This document shows positions 28,306 through 37,407 of a stretch of DNA of 64,000 bases, piece after piece (the stretch's first letter is position 1; every line of letters begins with the position of its first letter). The position numbers were made by a program, and so were the translations under genes. The stretch lies in the NCBI RefSeq assembly GCF_014873945.1, contig NZ_JADBEC010000001.1, positions 1,964,001-2,028,000 of the forward strand, given 5' to 3'. The stretch comes from Rhizobium viscosum (GTDB lineage: Bacteria > Pseudomonadota > Alphaproteobacteria > Rhizobiales > Rhizobiaceae). The notes beneath the pieces were generated by a model. It worked only from the letters and a program-made list of their open reading frames with translations. It searched no databases and was not told the DNA's origin.

Positions 28306-29331
28306 ATGACTATCAAGGCAGCAGAGGGCACGGCACCCCTCGCAACCCGGCCGAGACGGCGGCGCGTACCGCCCGAACTCAGCATCTTCCTCGTGTTGGT
28401 TGGCATTGCGCTCGTCTATGAAATTCTCGGCTGGATCTTCATTGGCCAGAGCTTCCTTCTGAACTCGCAGCGCCTGACGATCATGATCCTGCAAGTTTCC
28501 GTCATCGGCATTATCGCGGTCGGCGTCACCCAGGTCATCATCACGGGCGGCATCGATCTTTCGTCGGGCTCGGTCGTCGGCATGACGGCGATGATCGCAA
28601 CGAGCTTTGCCCAGTCCTCCACCTGGGGACGAGCCGTCTTCCCCTCACTGACCGACCTGCCTGCTGTCGTGCCGATCATGATCGGCCTGTTGATCGGGTC
28701 GGCCGCCGGTCTCGTAAACGGTGCGCTCATCGCCTACACAAAGATACCGCCGTTCATCGCAACGCTTGGCATGTTCGTTTCGGCGAGAGGCGTGGCGAAG
28801 TGGTATACGAAGGGTCAGCCGGTTTCCGGGATCACCGAGCAATTCCACTTCATCGGAACGAAGGCGTGGCCGGTCGTCGTTTTCCTGGTTGTTGCACTGA
28901 TCTTCCACATTGCGCTGCGCTACACCCGTTACGGCAAGTTCACCTATGCCATCGGCGCGAACCCGCAGGCCGCGCGCGTTTCCGGCATCAATATCGAAGC
29001 GCATCTCGTCAAGGTCTATGTCATTGCGGGATTGCTTGCCGGCCTTGCCGGTATCGTTACGGCAGCGCGTGCTGAAACAGCGCAGGCCAGCATGGGCGTT
29101 GGATATGAACTGGACGCGATCGCCGCTACCGTCATCGGCGGCACTTCGCTCACCGGCGGTGTCGGGCGCATCACCGGCACCGTCATCGGCACCGTGATCC
29201 TCGGCGTCATGACGTCAGGTTTCACCTTTCTCAGGATCGACGCCTACTACCAGGAAATCGTCAAGGGCGTCATCATCATCGCGGCCGTCGTCATCGACGT
29301 CTACAGGCAGAAGAAACGAACCAAGCACTGA
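28306..29331 (+). CDS. iatP: Sugar ABC transporter permease, probable IatP
   Basis: A 341-aa RbsC-type inner-membrane permease with about nine to ten spans. 'GVTQVIITGGIDLSSGSVVGMTAMIA' is the diagnostic motif, followed by 'IPPFIATLGMFVSARGVA' and 'AGLLAGLAGIVTAARAETAQASMGVGYELDAIAATVIGGTSL' regions. The ATG at 28306 follows AAGGGAGG; an earlier in-frame start lacks this. It ends the operon before a UUCG-type terminator. No inositol catabolic gene is adjacent. Confidence 0.88.
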   Translation: MTIKAAEGTAPLATRPRRRRVPPELSIFLVLVGIALVYEILGWIFIGQSFLLNSQRLTIMILQVSVIGIIAVGVTQVIITGGIDLSSGSVVGMTAMIATSFAQSSTWGRAVFPSLTDLPAVVPIMIGLLIGSAAGLVNGALIAYTKIPPFIATLGMFVSARGVAKWYTKGQPVSGITEQFHFIGTKAWPVVVFLVVALIFHIALRYTRYGKFTYAIGANPQAARVSGINIEAHLVKVYVIAGLLAGLAGIVTAARAETAQASMGVGYELDAIAATVIGGTSLTGGVGRITGTVIGTVILGVMTSGFTFLRIDAYYQEIVKGVIIIAAVVIDVYRQKKRTKH

Positions 29332-29338
29332 ACCGGAA

Positions 29339-29366
29339 GAGGGGGCTTCGGCCCCCTTCATTGTTT
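29339..29366 (+). terminator. Intrinsic terminator of the sugar ABC operon
   Basis: GGGGGC (29341-29346) and GCCCCC (29351-29356) enclose a TTCG tetraloop, then TTCATTGTTT. It lies just after the permease stop. The T tract is broken, but the stem is very stable. Confidence 0.7.
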
Positions 29367-29384
29367 CATCTGGAATGGCTGCGA

Positions 29385-29936
29385 TTACAACGAAGGATCC
29401 AGGGCTCCGGATATCTTCAGATGATGCGCGAGTTTCTGGCGATCCCCCAGAATCATCTCAGGAGGAATGTCGGCCGGATAGAAAAGATCGATTTCCAATC
29501 CCTCGGCGAGAGCGTCATCCGTCGGTCCGGGCAGTTCATCCTCACCTATCCGCGCTTCGAAGACGGCAAGCAGGAAGTCGAAGGTTTCGCCTTTCGGTGA
29601 AATAAACTTTTTCCGCTCGAGTTCGATCAGATCTACGCCATCCAGGGACACGCCAATCTCCTCTAATATCTCGCGGCGAAATGCGACCGAAAAATCCTCG
29701 CCTTCTTCGACCGTTCCACCCGGCAGAGACCAGCCCGCGTGCATGCCGCTTCTCTTCGCGAGGACGACTTGACCTCTGGCATTGTGAATAATGCCGATCG
29801 CTCCGCCCAGCGCCCGGCGGGAAAAGTGTTTGTGTTTCTGCGCCTCGAAATCGGCTTCCAGTAAGGGCTGTTCGGCCGCCGTCAGCCTGGCATCCGGGTA
29901 TTGTCGAATAAGCGCCTGGAAAATTTCCTCACTCAT
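29385..29936 (-). CDS. Nudix hydrolase
   Basis: A 183-aa pyrophosphohydrolase. The Nudix box is complete at residues 74-96: G-TVEEG-E-DFSVAFR-REILEEIGV, giving G-x5-E-x7-R-E-x2-E-E-x-G. Upstream 'GWSLPGG' is typical. The N-terminal 40 residues are not part of the fold and may set specificity. Substrates could be nucleoside diphosphate derivatives; none can be assigned. Convergent with the sugar ABC operon. Confidence 0.9.
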   Translation of the reverse strand: MSEEIFQALIRQYPDARLTAAEQPLLEADFEAQKHKHFSRRALGGAIGIIHNARGQVVLAKRSGMHAGWSLPGGTVEEGEDFSVAFRREILEEIGVSLDGVDLIELERKKFISPKGETFDFLLAVFEARIGEDELPGPTDDALAEGLEIDLFYPADIPPEMILGDRQKLAHHLKISGALDPSL

Positions 29937-30142
29937 GGGATTCTTTCAGATCAGGCAGAAAAGACATTCCGCAGCGGTCGAGCCTGCGGACCGCGGCATC
30001 CAAGGTATTTGCAAAGTTATCTTTTGCATCGCAAAACTGCATGGTTTCCGGATTGCGCATTTGAAAAAAGAGGTGGCGCTTTCTGTCAGCTTTTCTATTG
30101 TTGCCGCTTCGGTCCGCCCGTTCGGGCAGTGCAGGAAAGCAG

Positions 30143-31201
30143 ATGCAACTCGTATTCGACGGTCATAACGACGTTCTCCTTCGACTCTGGTCCCATGCGA
30201 AAAACGGAAGCGATCCGGTCGCGGAATTCGCAAACGGTACGACGGCAGGCCATATAGATGCCATCAGGTCAAAGGCTGGCGGTCTGGCGGGTGGCCTTTG
30301 TGCCATTTACGTTCCATCGGGCGATCTCGTTTTTGCCGATCCTGATGTAAACGGCCATTACGCGACGCCGCTTGCCGCTCCCCTCGACCCGCTGCCCTCC
30401 CTTGCCATAGCCACGGAGATGGCGGCGATCGCGCTCAGACTCGACCGTGCCGGCGCCTGGCGGCTCTGCCGAACGGTGAAAGATATCCGCAAAGCGATGG
30501 CGTCGGGCGTTTTTGCCGCTGTCATGCATATAGAGGGCTGTGAAGCAATCGGCGCCGATCTCGCTGCTCTGGATGTTTTTTATGCCGCCGGGTTGCGTTC
30601 GCTCGGCCCGGTGTGGAGCCGGCATAATATCTTCGGCCATGGCGTGCCCTTTGCATTCCCGAGCTCGCCGGATACGGCGCCGGGTCTGACGGAAGCCGGC
30701 TTCGCGCTGGTGCGCGAGTGCAACCGCCTCGGCATCCTGATCGACCTTGCCCATATCACCGAGAAGGGTTTCTGGGATGTGGCGAAGACGAGCGATCAGC
30801 CGCTCGTCGCCAGCCATTCCAACGTCCATGCGCTGACGCCGGTCGCCCGCAACCTCACCGACAGGCAGCTTGACGCGATCCGTGAGCGTCGCGGCCTCGT
30901 CGGCCTGAATTATGCGACGGCGATGCTTCGTCCGGACGGCCGCTCCGATGCCGATACGCCGCTTTCCGACATGATCCGCCACATCGACTATCTCGTGAAC
31001 CGCGCCGGGATCGATTGCGTGGCGCTCGGCTCGGACTTTGACGGTGCTACCATTCCGGAGGAAATCGGCGATGCCTCGGGCAACCAGAGGCTGATTGCCG
31101 CTCTCCGGCAAGCTGGCTATGGTGCGGAGGACTTGACCAAAATGGCCAGCGAAAACTGGCTTCGCATTCTGGCTTCGGCGTGGAGGGAAGAGGACGCCTG
31201 A
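30143..31201 (+). CDS. Membrane dipeptidase family protein (peptidase M19)
   Basis: A 352-aa zinc dipeptidase of the renal-dipeptidase family. The first metal motif is FDGHNDVLLRL (H-x-D) at the N terminus, then 'MHIEGCEAIG' with the bridging Glu, 'ASHSNVHAL' with histidine, and 'VALGSDFDGATIP'. No signal peptide is seen, so it is probably cytoplasmic. The ATG at 30143 follows AGGAAAGC. It lies 44 bases upstream of a peptide ABC operon on the same strand, so it likely cleaves the imported dipeptides or D-amino-acid dipeptides. Confidence 0.88.
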   Translation: MQLVFDGHNDVLLRLWSHAKNGSDPVAEFANGTTAGHIDAIRSKAGGLAGGLCAIYVPSGDLVFADPDVNGHYATPLAAPLDPLPSLAIATEMAAIALRLDRAGAWRLCRTVKDIRKAMASGVFAAVMHIEGCEAIGADLAALDVFYAAGLRSLGPVWSRHNIFGHGVPFAFPSSPDTAPGLTEAGFALVRECNRLGILIDLAHITEKGFWDVAKTSDQPLVASHSNVHALTPVARNLTDRQLDAIRERRGLVGLNYATAMLRPDGRSDADTPLSDMIRHIDYLVNRAGIDCVALGSDFDGATIPEEIGDASGNQRLIAALRQAGYGAEDLTKMASENWLRILASAWREEDA

Positions 31202-31245
31202 GACCAAATAATACTTAGTAATCAATCAAAACAGGGGAACAAACC

Positions 31246-32886
31246 ATGATGATTACCAAACTGAACCGCAGCTTCCGCCTTCTTTCCGCAGGAGCTGCCC
31301 TTTCGCTCCTGATGGTAGCAGCGCCCGCTGCCTTCGCAGAGACACCGAAGGACACGCTCGTCGAAGGTTTTGCCATCGACGACATCATCACGATGGATCC
31401 GGGCGAGGCTTTCGAGCTTTCGACGGCTGAGGTCACCAGCAACACCTACAGCCTGCTCGTTCGTCTCGACATGAACGACACGTCGAAGATCAAGGGCGAC
31501 CTCGCCGACAGCTGGACCGTTTCCGACGACGGCCTGACCTACACCTTCAAGCTGAAGCCGGATCTGAAGTTTGCCTCCGGCAATCCGATCACCGCCGAAG
31601 ACGTTGCCTGGTCCTTCGAGCGCGCCGTGAAGCTCGACAAGAGCCCGGCCTTCATTCTCACCCAGTTCGGCCTGACTGGCGACAACGTCACCGAAAAGGC
31701 CAAGGCTGTCGACCCGACCACTTTCACCTTTACTGTCGACAAAGCCTATGCGCCGAGCTTCGTGCTGAACTGCCTGACGGCAACGGTTGCTTCCGTCGTC
31801 GACAAGAAGCTGGTGATGGACCATGTGAAGCCGGTCACCGTCGATGCCGACCACAAGTACGACAATGATTTCGGCAATGACTGGCTTAAGACGAATTATG
31901 CCGGCTCCGGCGCTTACAAACTGCGTGAGTGGCGCGCCAACGAAGTCGTCGTCATGGAGCGCAACGACAATTATTACGGCGAGAAGGCAAAGCTCAATCG
32001 CGTCATCTACCGCTACATGAAGGAAAGCTCGGCTCAGCGCCTGGCGCTTGAGGCCGGCGATATCGATATCGCCCGCAACCTGGAGCCCGGCGATCTCGAC
32101 GCCGTTTCCAAGAATGCGGATCTGGCGACCACCAACGCGCCGAAAAGCACGGTCTATTACGTCAGCCTCAACAGCAAGAACGAGAACTTGAAGAAGCCTG
32201 AGGTCCAGGAAGCCTTCAAGTATCTCGTCGACTATGACGCGATTGGCGCGACCCTCATCAAGGGCATCGGCGAAATCCACCAGACCTTCCTGCCGACCGG
32301 CCAGCTCGGTGCGCTGAACGAGAACCCCTACAAGCTCGACGTTGCCAAGGCGAAGGAACTGCTCGCCAAGGCAGGCGTGCCGGACGGTTTCTCGGTCACC
32401 ATGGATGTTCGCAACACGCAGCCGGTCACCGGCATTGCCGAATCCATGCAGCAGACGCTTGCCCAGGCTGGCGTCAAGATGGAAATCATCCCCGGCGACG
32501 GCAAGCAGACGCTGACGAAATATCGCGCGCGTACGCACGACATGTATATCGGCCAGTGGGGCTCCGACTATTTCGACCCGAACTCCAACGCCGATACCTT
32601 CACCTCCAACCCGGACAATTCGGATGCCGGTACGGTGAAGACGCTCGCATGGCGCAATACCTGGGAAGCACCCGAACTCGACAAGGTGACGAAGGCTGCC
32701 CTGCTCGAACGCGACGCTGCCAAGCGTGCAGCCATGTACGAGGATGTTCAGAAGAAGTTCCTGGCCAACAGCCCCTTCGTCATCATCTTCCAGCAGATCG
32801 AAGTGGCCGGCTATCGCAAGAGCCTCAAGGACTTCAAGCTGGGTCCCAGCTTCGACACCAACTATGTAGGCCCGATCTCGAAGTGA
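31246..32886 (+). CDS. Peptide/opine ABC transporter substrate-binding protein
   Basis: A 546-aa periplasmic protein of the SBP family 5 (DppA/OppA). Residues 1-28 are the signal peptide ending PAAFA. 'AEDVAWSFERAVKLD', 'LKTNYAGSGAYKLREWRANEVVVMERNDNYYGEKAKLNRVIYRYM' region and 'GQWGSDYFDPNSNADTF' are family features. It captures peptides or related solutes for the permease and ATPase genes that follow. It starts a five-gene transporter run to 36,483. Ligand not predictable. Confidence 0.92.
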   Translation: MMITKLNRSFRLLSAGAALSLLMVAAPAAFAETPKDTLVEGFAIDDIITMDPGEAFELSTAEVTSNTYSLLVRLDMNDTSKIKGDLADSWTVSDDGLTYTFKLKPDLKFASGNPITAEDVAWSFERAVKLDKSPAFILTQFGLTGDNVTEKAKAVDPTTFTFTVDKAYAPSFVLNCLTATVASVVDKKLVMDHVKPVTVDADHKYDNDFGNDWLKTNYAGSGAYKLREWRANEVVVMERNDNYYGEKAKLNRVIYRYMKESSAQRLALEAGDIDIARNLEPGDLDAVSKNADLATTNAPKSTVYYVSLNSKNENLKKPEVQEAFKYLVDYDAIGATLIKGIGEIHQTFLPTGQLGALNENPYKLDVAKAKELLAKAGVPDGFSVTMDVRNTQPVTGIAESMQQTLAQAGVKMEIIPGDGKQTLTKYRARTHDMYIGQWGSDYFDPNSNADTFTSNPDNSDAGTVKTLAWRNTWEAPELDKVTKAALLERDAAKRAAMYEDVQKKFLANSPFVIIFQQIEVAGYRKSLKDFKLGPSFDTNYVGPISK

Positions 32887-32907
32887 TGAGCCGGCTAGGC
32901 TGATCCA

Positions 32908-33975
32908 GTGAGTATCGTCGAAACAAGACAGGAGGCGCGGCCCCGCAGGGGCCGTGCACTGTCCTTTGTGAAGGCGCTGGGGCGTTTCCTCTTCGCCGCC
33001 GTCACTACCTATCTCGGCCTTCTGGCCGTCACCTTCTTCATCGGCCGCGTCGTGCCGATCGATCCCGTGCTCGCCATTCTTGGCGACCGCGCGCCGACCC
33101 ATGTCGTGGAGCGCGTACGCCGCGAGATGGGCTTCGATCTGCCTCTCTACGAGCAGTTCTACATCTATCTGAAGGGCATCCTTTCCGGCGATTTCGGCAA
33201 TTCGGTCCTGACCACAAATCCGGTCATGGTCGATATTCGCCGCGTCTTCCCGGCCACGCTGGAGCTTGCGACTGTCGGCACGATCATCGGATCGGTCATC
33301 GGCGTGCCGCTTGGCGTGCTGGCGGCCGTGCGCCGCGGCAGCATTGCCGACCAGATCGTGCGCGTCATCGGACTTGTCGGCTATTCGGTGCCGATCTTCT
33401 GGCTGGCGCTGATCTCGCTCGTCGTCTTCTATGCGCAGCTGCGCTGGGTAGCGTTCCCCGGCCGCATCGATATCGTCTACGAATACAGCTTCACACCGGT
33501 CACCGGCTTCTATCTCCTCGATAGTGCTTGGCAGGGGCAGTGGGATGTTTTCTATGACGTCTTCCGCCACATCATCCTGCCGGCCTCGCTGCTCGGTTAT
33601 TTCTCGCTCGCCTATATCAGCCGCATGACCCGCAGCTTCATGCTGAACGAGCTGTCGCAGGAATATGTGGTGGCGGCCCGCGCCAAGGGCCTATCGGAAA
33701 TGCGGGTGATCTGGGGGCATGCGTTGAGAAATGCAGCGGTGCCGCTCGTGACCGTCATAGCGCTTTCCTATGCAGGCCTTCTCGAGGGTTCGGTGCTGAC
33801 GGAGACGGTCTTCTCCTGGCCCGGCATCGGCCTCTACATCACCAACTCGCTGCAAAACGCCGACATGAACGCAGTGCTTGGCGGCACGATCGTCATCGGC
33901 ACGGTGTTCGTCGGCATCAACCTTATTTCCGATCTTCTCTATCGGATACTCGACCCGAGGACGCGCAACCGATGA
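32908..33975 (+). CDS. Peptide ABC transporter permease, DppB-like
   Basis: A 355-aa permease with about six spans and the DppB N-terminal segment ('FFIGRVVPIDPVLAILGDRA', then 'MGFDLPLYEQFYIYLKGILSGDFGNSV'). The coupling motif is 'EYVVAARAKGLSEMRVIWGHALRNAAVPLVT'. The start is a GTG 21 bases after the binding-protein stop. It overlaps the next permease by four bases. Confidence 0.93.
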   Translation: MSIVETRQEARPRRGRALSFVKALGRFLFAAVTTYLGLLAVTFFIGRVVPIDPVLAILGDRAPTHVVERVRREMGFDLPLYEQFYIYLKGILSGDFGNSVLTTNPVMVDIRRVFPATLELATVGTIIGSVIGVPLGVLAAVRRGSIADQIVRVIGLVGYSVPIFWLALISLVVFYAQLRWVAFPGRIDIVYEYSFTPVTGFYLLDSAWQGQWDVFYDVFRHIILPASLLGYFSLAYISRMTRSFMLNELSQEYVVAARAKGLSEMRVIWGHALRNAAVPLVTVIALSYAGLLEGSVLTETVFSWPGIGLYITNSLQNADMNAVLGGTIVIGTVFVGINLISDLLYRILDPRTRNR

Positions 33976-34907
33976 CGGTTCCGACCACGCCTTCCACGCC
34001 CTTGAGCCGCCGTGACTGGTTGCTGTCCGACCGGCCGCAGTCGCGCATGCAGGCCCGGCTTGGCCGCGCCTACGTTACCTGGCGGCAGTTCACCGCCAAC
34101 CGGCTCGCTGTCGTCGGCCTGCTGATCATCGTGGCGCTGCTGCTGATTGCTGCCTTTGCCAATCTGATCGCCACCCACAATCCGGTTGTCGGCGATCTCA
34201 AGAATGCCCGCTTGCTGCCGCCCGGCAGCGCCGGCTATCTGCTCGGCACCGACGATCAGGGCCGTGATATCTTCTCGCGCCTCGTCTACGGCTCGCGGCT
34301 GACGCTGCTCGTCGTGGTACTGGTCGCCATCATCTCCGCGCCGGTCGGCCTCATCGTCGGCACGGTATCAGGTTATGCCGGCGGCTGGGTAGATGCGACG
34401 CTGATGCGTATCACCGATATCTTCCTCGCCTTTCCGAAACTCGTGCTGGCGCTTGCCTTCGTCGCAGCGCTGGGTCCTGGCATCCAGAACGCCATTATCG
34501 CCATCGCCATTACCTCCTGGCCGCCTTATGCGCGCATCGCCCGCGCCGAGACGCTGACGGTCCGGCGGTCCGATTATATCTCGGCGGTCAAGCTGATGGG
34601 CGCCTCGCCGCTGCGCATCATTATCAGGCATGTCATGCCGCTCTGTATTTCCTCGCTGATCGTGCGCGTGACGCTCGACATGGCGGGCATCATCCTGACG
34701 GCCGCCGGCCTCGGCTTCCTCGGTCTTGGCGCACAGCCGCCGCTGCCGGAATGGGGTGCGATGATCGCTTCCGGCCGCCGTTTCATCCTCGATCAGTGGT
34801 GGGTTGCAGCCATGCCCGGTATCGCCATCCTCGTCGTCAGCCTCGGCTTCAACCTTCTGGGGGATGGCTTGCGCGATGCGCTCGATCCGAAGGAGGCCGG
34901 TCAATGA
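33972..34907 (+). CDS. Peptide ABC transporter permease, DppC-like
   Basis: A 311-aa permease partner of the DppB-like protein. It has 'GYLLGTDDQGRDIFSRLVYGSRLTL' before the core spans and the coupling motif 'DYISAVKLMGASPLRIIIRHVMPL'. 'LGFLGLGAQPPLPEWGAMIASGR' is the family C-terminal block. Four-base overlaps join it to both neighbours. Confidence 0.93.
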   Translation: MTVPTTPSTPLSRRDWLLSDRPQSRMQARLGRAYVTWRQFTANRLAVVGLLIIVALLLIAAFANLIATHNPVVGDLKNARLLPPGSAGYLLGTDDQGRDIFSRLVYGSRLTLLVVVLVAIISAPVGLIVGTVSGYAGGWVDATLMRITDIFLAFPKLVLALAFVAALGPGIQNAIIAIAITSWPPYARIARAETLTVRRSDYISAVKLMGASPLRIIIRHVMPLCISSLIVRVTLDMAGIILTAAGLGFLGLGAQPPLPEWGAMIASGRRFILDQWWVAAMPGIAILVVSLGFNLLGDGLRDALDPKEAGQ

Positions 34908-35737
34908 GTTCGCTTCTGACCGTGAAAAACCTGCGTGTCAGCTATCCAACCCGCACGGGTGTCATTGAGGCCGTGCGTGGCGTGTCCTTCACGCTCGGCA
35001 AGGAGCGACTCGGCATCGTCGGCGAATCCGGCTCCGGCAAATCGCAGACCGGCCGTGCGATCATGGGGCTGACGCCGAAGCACGGCCTCGTCACCGCCGA
35101 CACGCTGGATTTCAGCGGCCTCGATCTCCTCAAGGCTTCGGCCGCCGAGCGGCGCAAGCTGCGCGGCAAACGTATCGCCATGATCCTGCAGGATCCGAAA
35201 TATTCGCTCGATCCGGTCATGACCATCGGCAAGCAGATCTGCGAAACATTGCGCACGCATGAGAAGGTCGGCAAAGGCGAGGCGCGAGACCGTGCGCTCG
35301 ATATGCTGGAAGCGGTGCAGATCCGCGATCCCAACCGTGTCTTCGGTCTCTATCCTCACGAGGTTTCGGGTGGCATGGGCCAGCGCGCGATGATCGCCAT
35401 GATGCTGATCGCCGGACCGGAACTCTTGATCGCCGACGAGCCTACCTCGGCCCTCGACGTAACGGTCCAGCTCGATGTTTTGAGGATCATGGACCGGCTG
35501 GTGTCCGAGCGTGGCATGGGGCTGATTTTCGTCTCCCACGATCTAAGGCTCGTTTCCTCTTTCTGCGACCGTGTCATCGTCATGTATGCCGGCCGTATCG
35601 TCGAAGAGGTTGCCGCATCCGAGCTTCGCAACGCGAAGCATCCCTATACGCAAGGCCTGCTGAACTGCATGCCGCAGATCGGTGAAGACAGGCATCCGCT
35701 GCCGGTTCTCGACCGCAAGCCGGAGTGGGCTTTATGA
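34904..35737 (+). CDS. Peptide ABC transporter ATP-binding protein, DppD-like
   Basis: A 277-aa ATPase. Walker A GESGSGKS lies near residue 40. The signature region reads VSGGMGQRAMIAMML, so the usual LSGGQ has Met-Gly after GG as in many DppD proteins. Walker B is LLIADEPTSALD. The C-terminal 'HPYTQGLLNCMPQIG' is a short oligopeptide-ATPase tail. The ATG overlaps the permease stop (ATGA). Confidence 0.92.
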   Translation: MSSLLTVKNLRVSYPTRTGVIEAVRGVSFTLGKERLGIVGESGSGKSQTGRAIMGLTPKHGLVTADTLDFSGLDLLKASAAERRKLRGKRIAMILQDPKYSLDPVMTIGKQICETLRTHEKVGKGEARDRALDMLEAVQIRDPNRVFGLYPHEVSGGMGQRAMIAMMLIAGPELLIADEPTSALDVTVQLDVLRIMDRLVSERGMGLIFVSHDLRLVSSFCDRVIVMYAGRIVEEVAASELRNAKHPYTQGLLNCMPQIGEDRHPLPVLDRKPEWAL

Positions 35738-36483
35738 GTACGGCGCTGTCCGCGGACCATCTCGGTGTCGTCTATGATCATTTCCATGCGTTGAAAGACG
35801 TGAGCGTTTCCATCGAAAGCGGCGAATCCTTCGGCCTGGTCGGTGAGTCCGGCTCGGGCAAGTCGACGCTGCTGCGCGCGGTCGCCGGGCTTGCGCCTGT
35901 CAGCGAGGGAACGATCCGCATCCATGGCGAGGTGCTTAAAGGTTCGAAGCGCAGCAGAAGCTTCTACCGAAGCGTCCAGATGGTCTTTCAGGATCCCTAC
36001 GGCTCGCTGCATCCCCGCCAGACCGTCGACCGCCTGCTTCTGGAACCGCTCGCCATTCATGGCATCGGTGACAGCGAGAAGCGTATTGCCCGGGCGCTCG
36101 ACGAAGTCGGGCTCGGCAATGGTTTTCGCTTCCGCTACCCGCACCAGCTTTCCGGAGGCCAGCGGCAGCGTGTGGCGATCGCCCGCGCCCTGATCGTCGA
36201 GCCATCCATTCTGCTGCTCGATGAGCCGACATCGGCGCTCGACGCCTCCGTACAGGCCGAGGTTCTCAATCTCCTGGAGCAGATCCGGCGGGACCGGAAA
36301 CTGACATTCGTCATGGTCAGCCACGATCTTGGGGTTATCACCCATATGTGCAAGAGGCTTGCCGTGATGCGCGGCGGCGCTGTTGTTGAACGGCTGACAT
36401 CGGCCGAACTTGCCGCCGGGAGCGTTCACGAGGAGTACACGCGAAATTTGATGATCGCGAGCAAGGGTTTCGTGAAGGCTTGA
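35734..36483 (+). CDS. Peptide ABC transporter ATP-binding protein, DppF-like
   Basis: The second ATPase of the pair, 249 aa. Walker A GESGSGKST (about 38-46), 'MVFQDPYGSLHPRQTV' Q-loop, signature LSGGQRQRVAIARAL and Walker B LLLDEPTSALD. The C-terminal oligopeptide extension of most DppF proteins is shortened. The start ATG overlaps the previous stop. It completes the importer. Confidence 0.92.
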   Translation: MSTALSADHLGVVYDHFHALKDVSVSIESGESFGLVGESGSGKSTLLRAVAGLAPVSEGTIRIHGEVLKGSKRSRSFYRSVQMVFQDPYGSLHPRQTVDRLLLEPLAIHGIGDSEKRIARALDEVGLGNGFRFRYPHQLSGGQRQRVAIARALIVEPSILLLDEPTSALDASVQAEVLNLLEQIRRDRKLTFVMVSHDLGVITHMCKRLAVMRGGAVVERLTSAELAAGSVHEEYTRNLMIASKGFVKA

Positions 36484-36504
36484 AAGCCAATGTTTTCAAG
36501 CCTT
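36475..36504 (+). terminator. Hairpin at the end of the peptide ABC operon
   Basis: AAGGCTTGAAA (36475-36485) pairs perfectly with TTTCAAGCCTT (36494-36504). The stem includes the stop codon of the last gene. There is no long T run, so it may stabilise or attenuate rather than fully terminate. Confidence 0.5.
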
Positions 36505-36645
36505 TGAAAAATCTCGCATGCCGCCAGCGTTAAGGATAATGCTTCCCTAAAACACGACCATTCGACTAGACTATTGACAGCTGCCTTAGTTCTGTCATGA
36601 TCCCGTTAACGACCGTTAGCTTTCGTGATCGATGGAGGTTGAGGC

Positions 36646-36834
36646 ATGTTCTTTCTCGGTGGGATGACCATGGGTTACCTCGATCCTCCTGTTAAGGTCG
36701 AGCGGAGGGAAACCGCGTCCGTGACTATCCCGGCTGAAAAGGATCGCCGGTTGATCGAAACATCCCCCAATACACCCCAGAGCGACGGCGCTGTCGAGCG
36801 TTCCTGGATCTGGGCATGGCGCACGCTCTGCTGA
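36646..36834 (+). CDS. Small hypothetical protein
   Basis: A possible 62-aa protein with a GGAGG nine bases before the ATG and a TTGACA-type promoter sequence about 70 bases upstream. The sequence is polar (VKVERRETASVTIPAEKDRR) with a tryptophan-rich end. No family is recognised. It could be a real small protein or chance; an internal ATG eight codons in gives a shorter form. Confidence 0.4.
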   Translation: MFFLGGMTMGYLDPPVKVERRETASVTIPAEKDRRLIETSPNTPQSDGAVERSWIWAWRTLC

Positions 36835-36965
36835 GCTGACGCTGGGTGGATTTTCTCTTCCGTCTGCTCTGGACGGAATTTTATCTCTACCTACCTTATA
36901 GGGAATATAAGAATATAAATGCGAGCCAGCAATTCGGCCGCAAAACAAACAGACGGAGGCGACAC

Positions 36966-37130
36966 ATGGCAAATCTGGGTATTTCGCATACTCACGTGAA
37001 CCAGTACGGATCCGTACCGGCAAAGAAGCCGGTCACCACGCGGCACAGAATCCAGACCGCGATCCATGTAACATTTTTCACGGCGGCTTTCCTTTTCGTC
37101 GTCGCTATGGTTTGCGGCGTCGTCGGCTGA
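36966..37130 (+). CDS. Small single-span membrane protein
   Basis: A 54-aa protein. Residues 1-27 are polar, with 'KKPVTTRHR' just before a single hydrophobic span (about 29-53, 'TAIHVTFFTAAFLFVVAMVCGVVG'). An ideal ACGGAGG precedes the ATG at the right distance. The gene ends at the membrane span, so the C terminus is at or beyond the membrane. No family is recognised. It lies upstream of ndvB but not in an obvious operon with it. Confidence 0.62.
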   Translation: MANLGISHTHVNQYGSVPAKKPVTTRHRIQTAIHVTFFTAAFLFVVAMVCGVVG

Positions 37131-37189
37131 TACCGGCGCGTTTGAGGCGTTAATTGATGGCGCCTATTTGATCGAATATTTTCCTGTCC

Positions 37190-37407
37190 GGAACAATTGG
37201 GATGCGCTGGCATTCTCCTGGCACTTCGGTGTTGTTTATGGAGAGTGCTCGTGAAAGGCATCGTGCTATGGCAGATCGGTATCCCGATCCGGTCATCATC
37301 CTTCTTCTGTTCCACGCAATCCAGCCCATTCCGGAAAGTAGACGTGAGGCGCTGATAGTGCCGGGAACCTCGTGCAGGCGCATGGATATCGTCCATGCGC
37401 CTTTTTC
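37190..37407 (+). ncRNA. Candidate small RNA (orphan promoter plus terminator)
   Basis: A good sigma-70-type promoter, TTGATG (37154-37159), 17 bases, TATTTT (37177-37182), predicts a start near 37190. About 215 bases downstream is a strong intrinsic terminator: AGGCGCATGGA (37376-37386) pairing with TCCATGCGCCT (37392-37402), followed by TTTTC. The only open frame (37202-37450) runs through the terminator, so the unit is probably non-coding. An internal GATCGG/CCGATC hairpin is also visible. The family is not recognised and the 5' end is estimated. Confidence 0.5.
37376..37406 (+). terminator. Intrinsic terminator upstream of ndvB
   Basis: A perfect 11-bp stem with a 5-base loop followed by TTTTTC. 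No annotated gene ends here, so it is assigned to the candidate small RNA. Confidence 0.85.

Noticed and set aside
31222..33570. Long 782-codon frame opposite the peptide-binding protein and permease genes
   Set aside because: It is a shadow of GC-rich codon bias on the other strand. The plus-strand proteins have clear signal peptide and family motifs.
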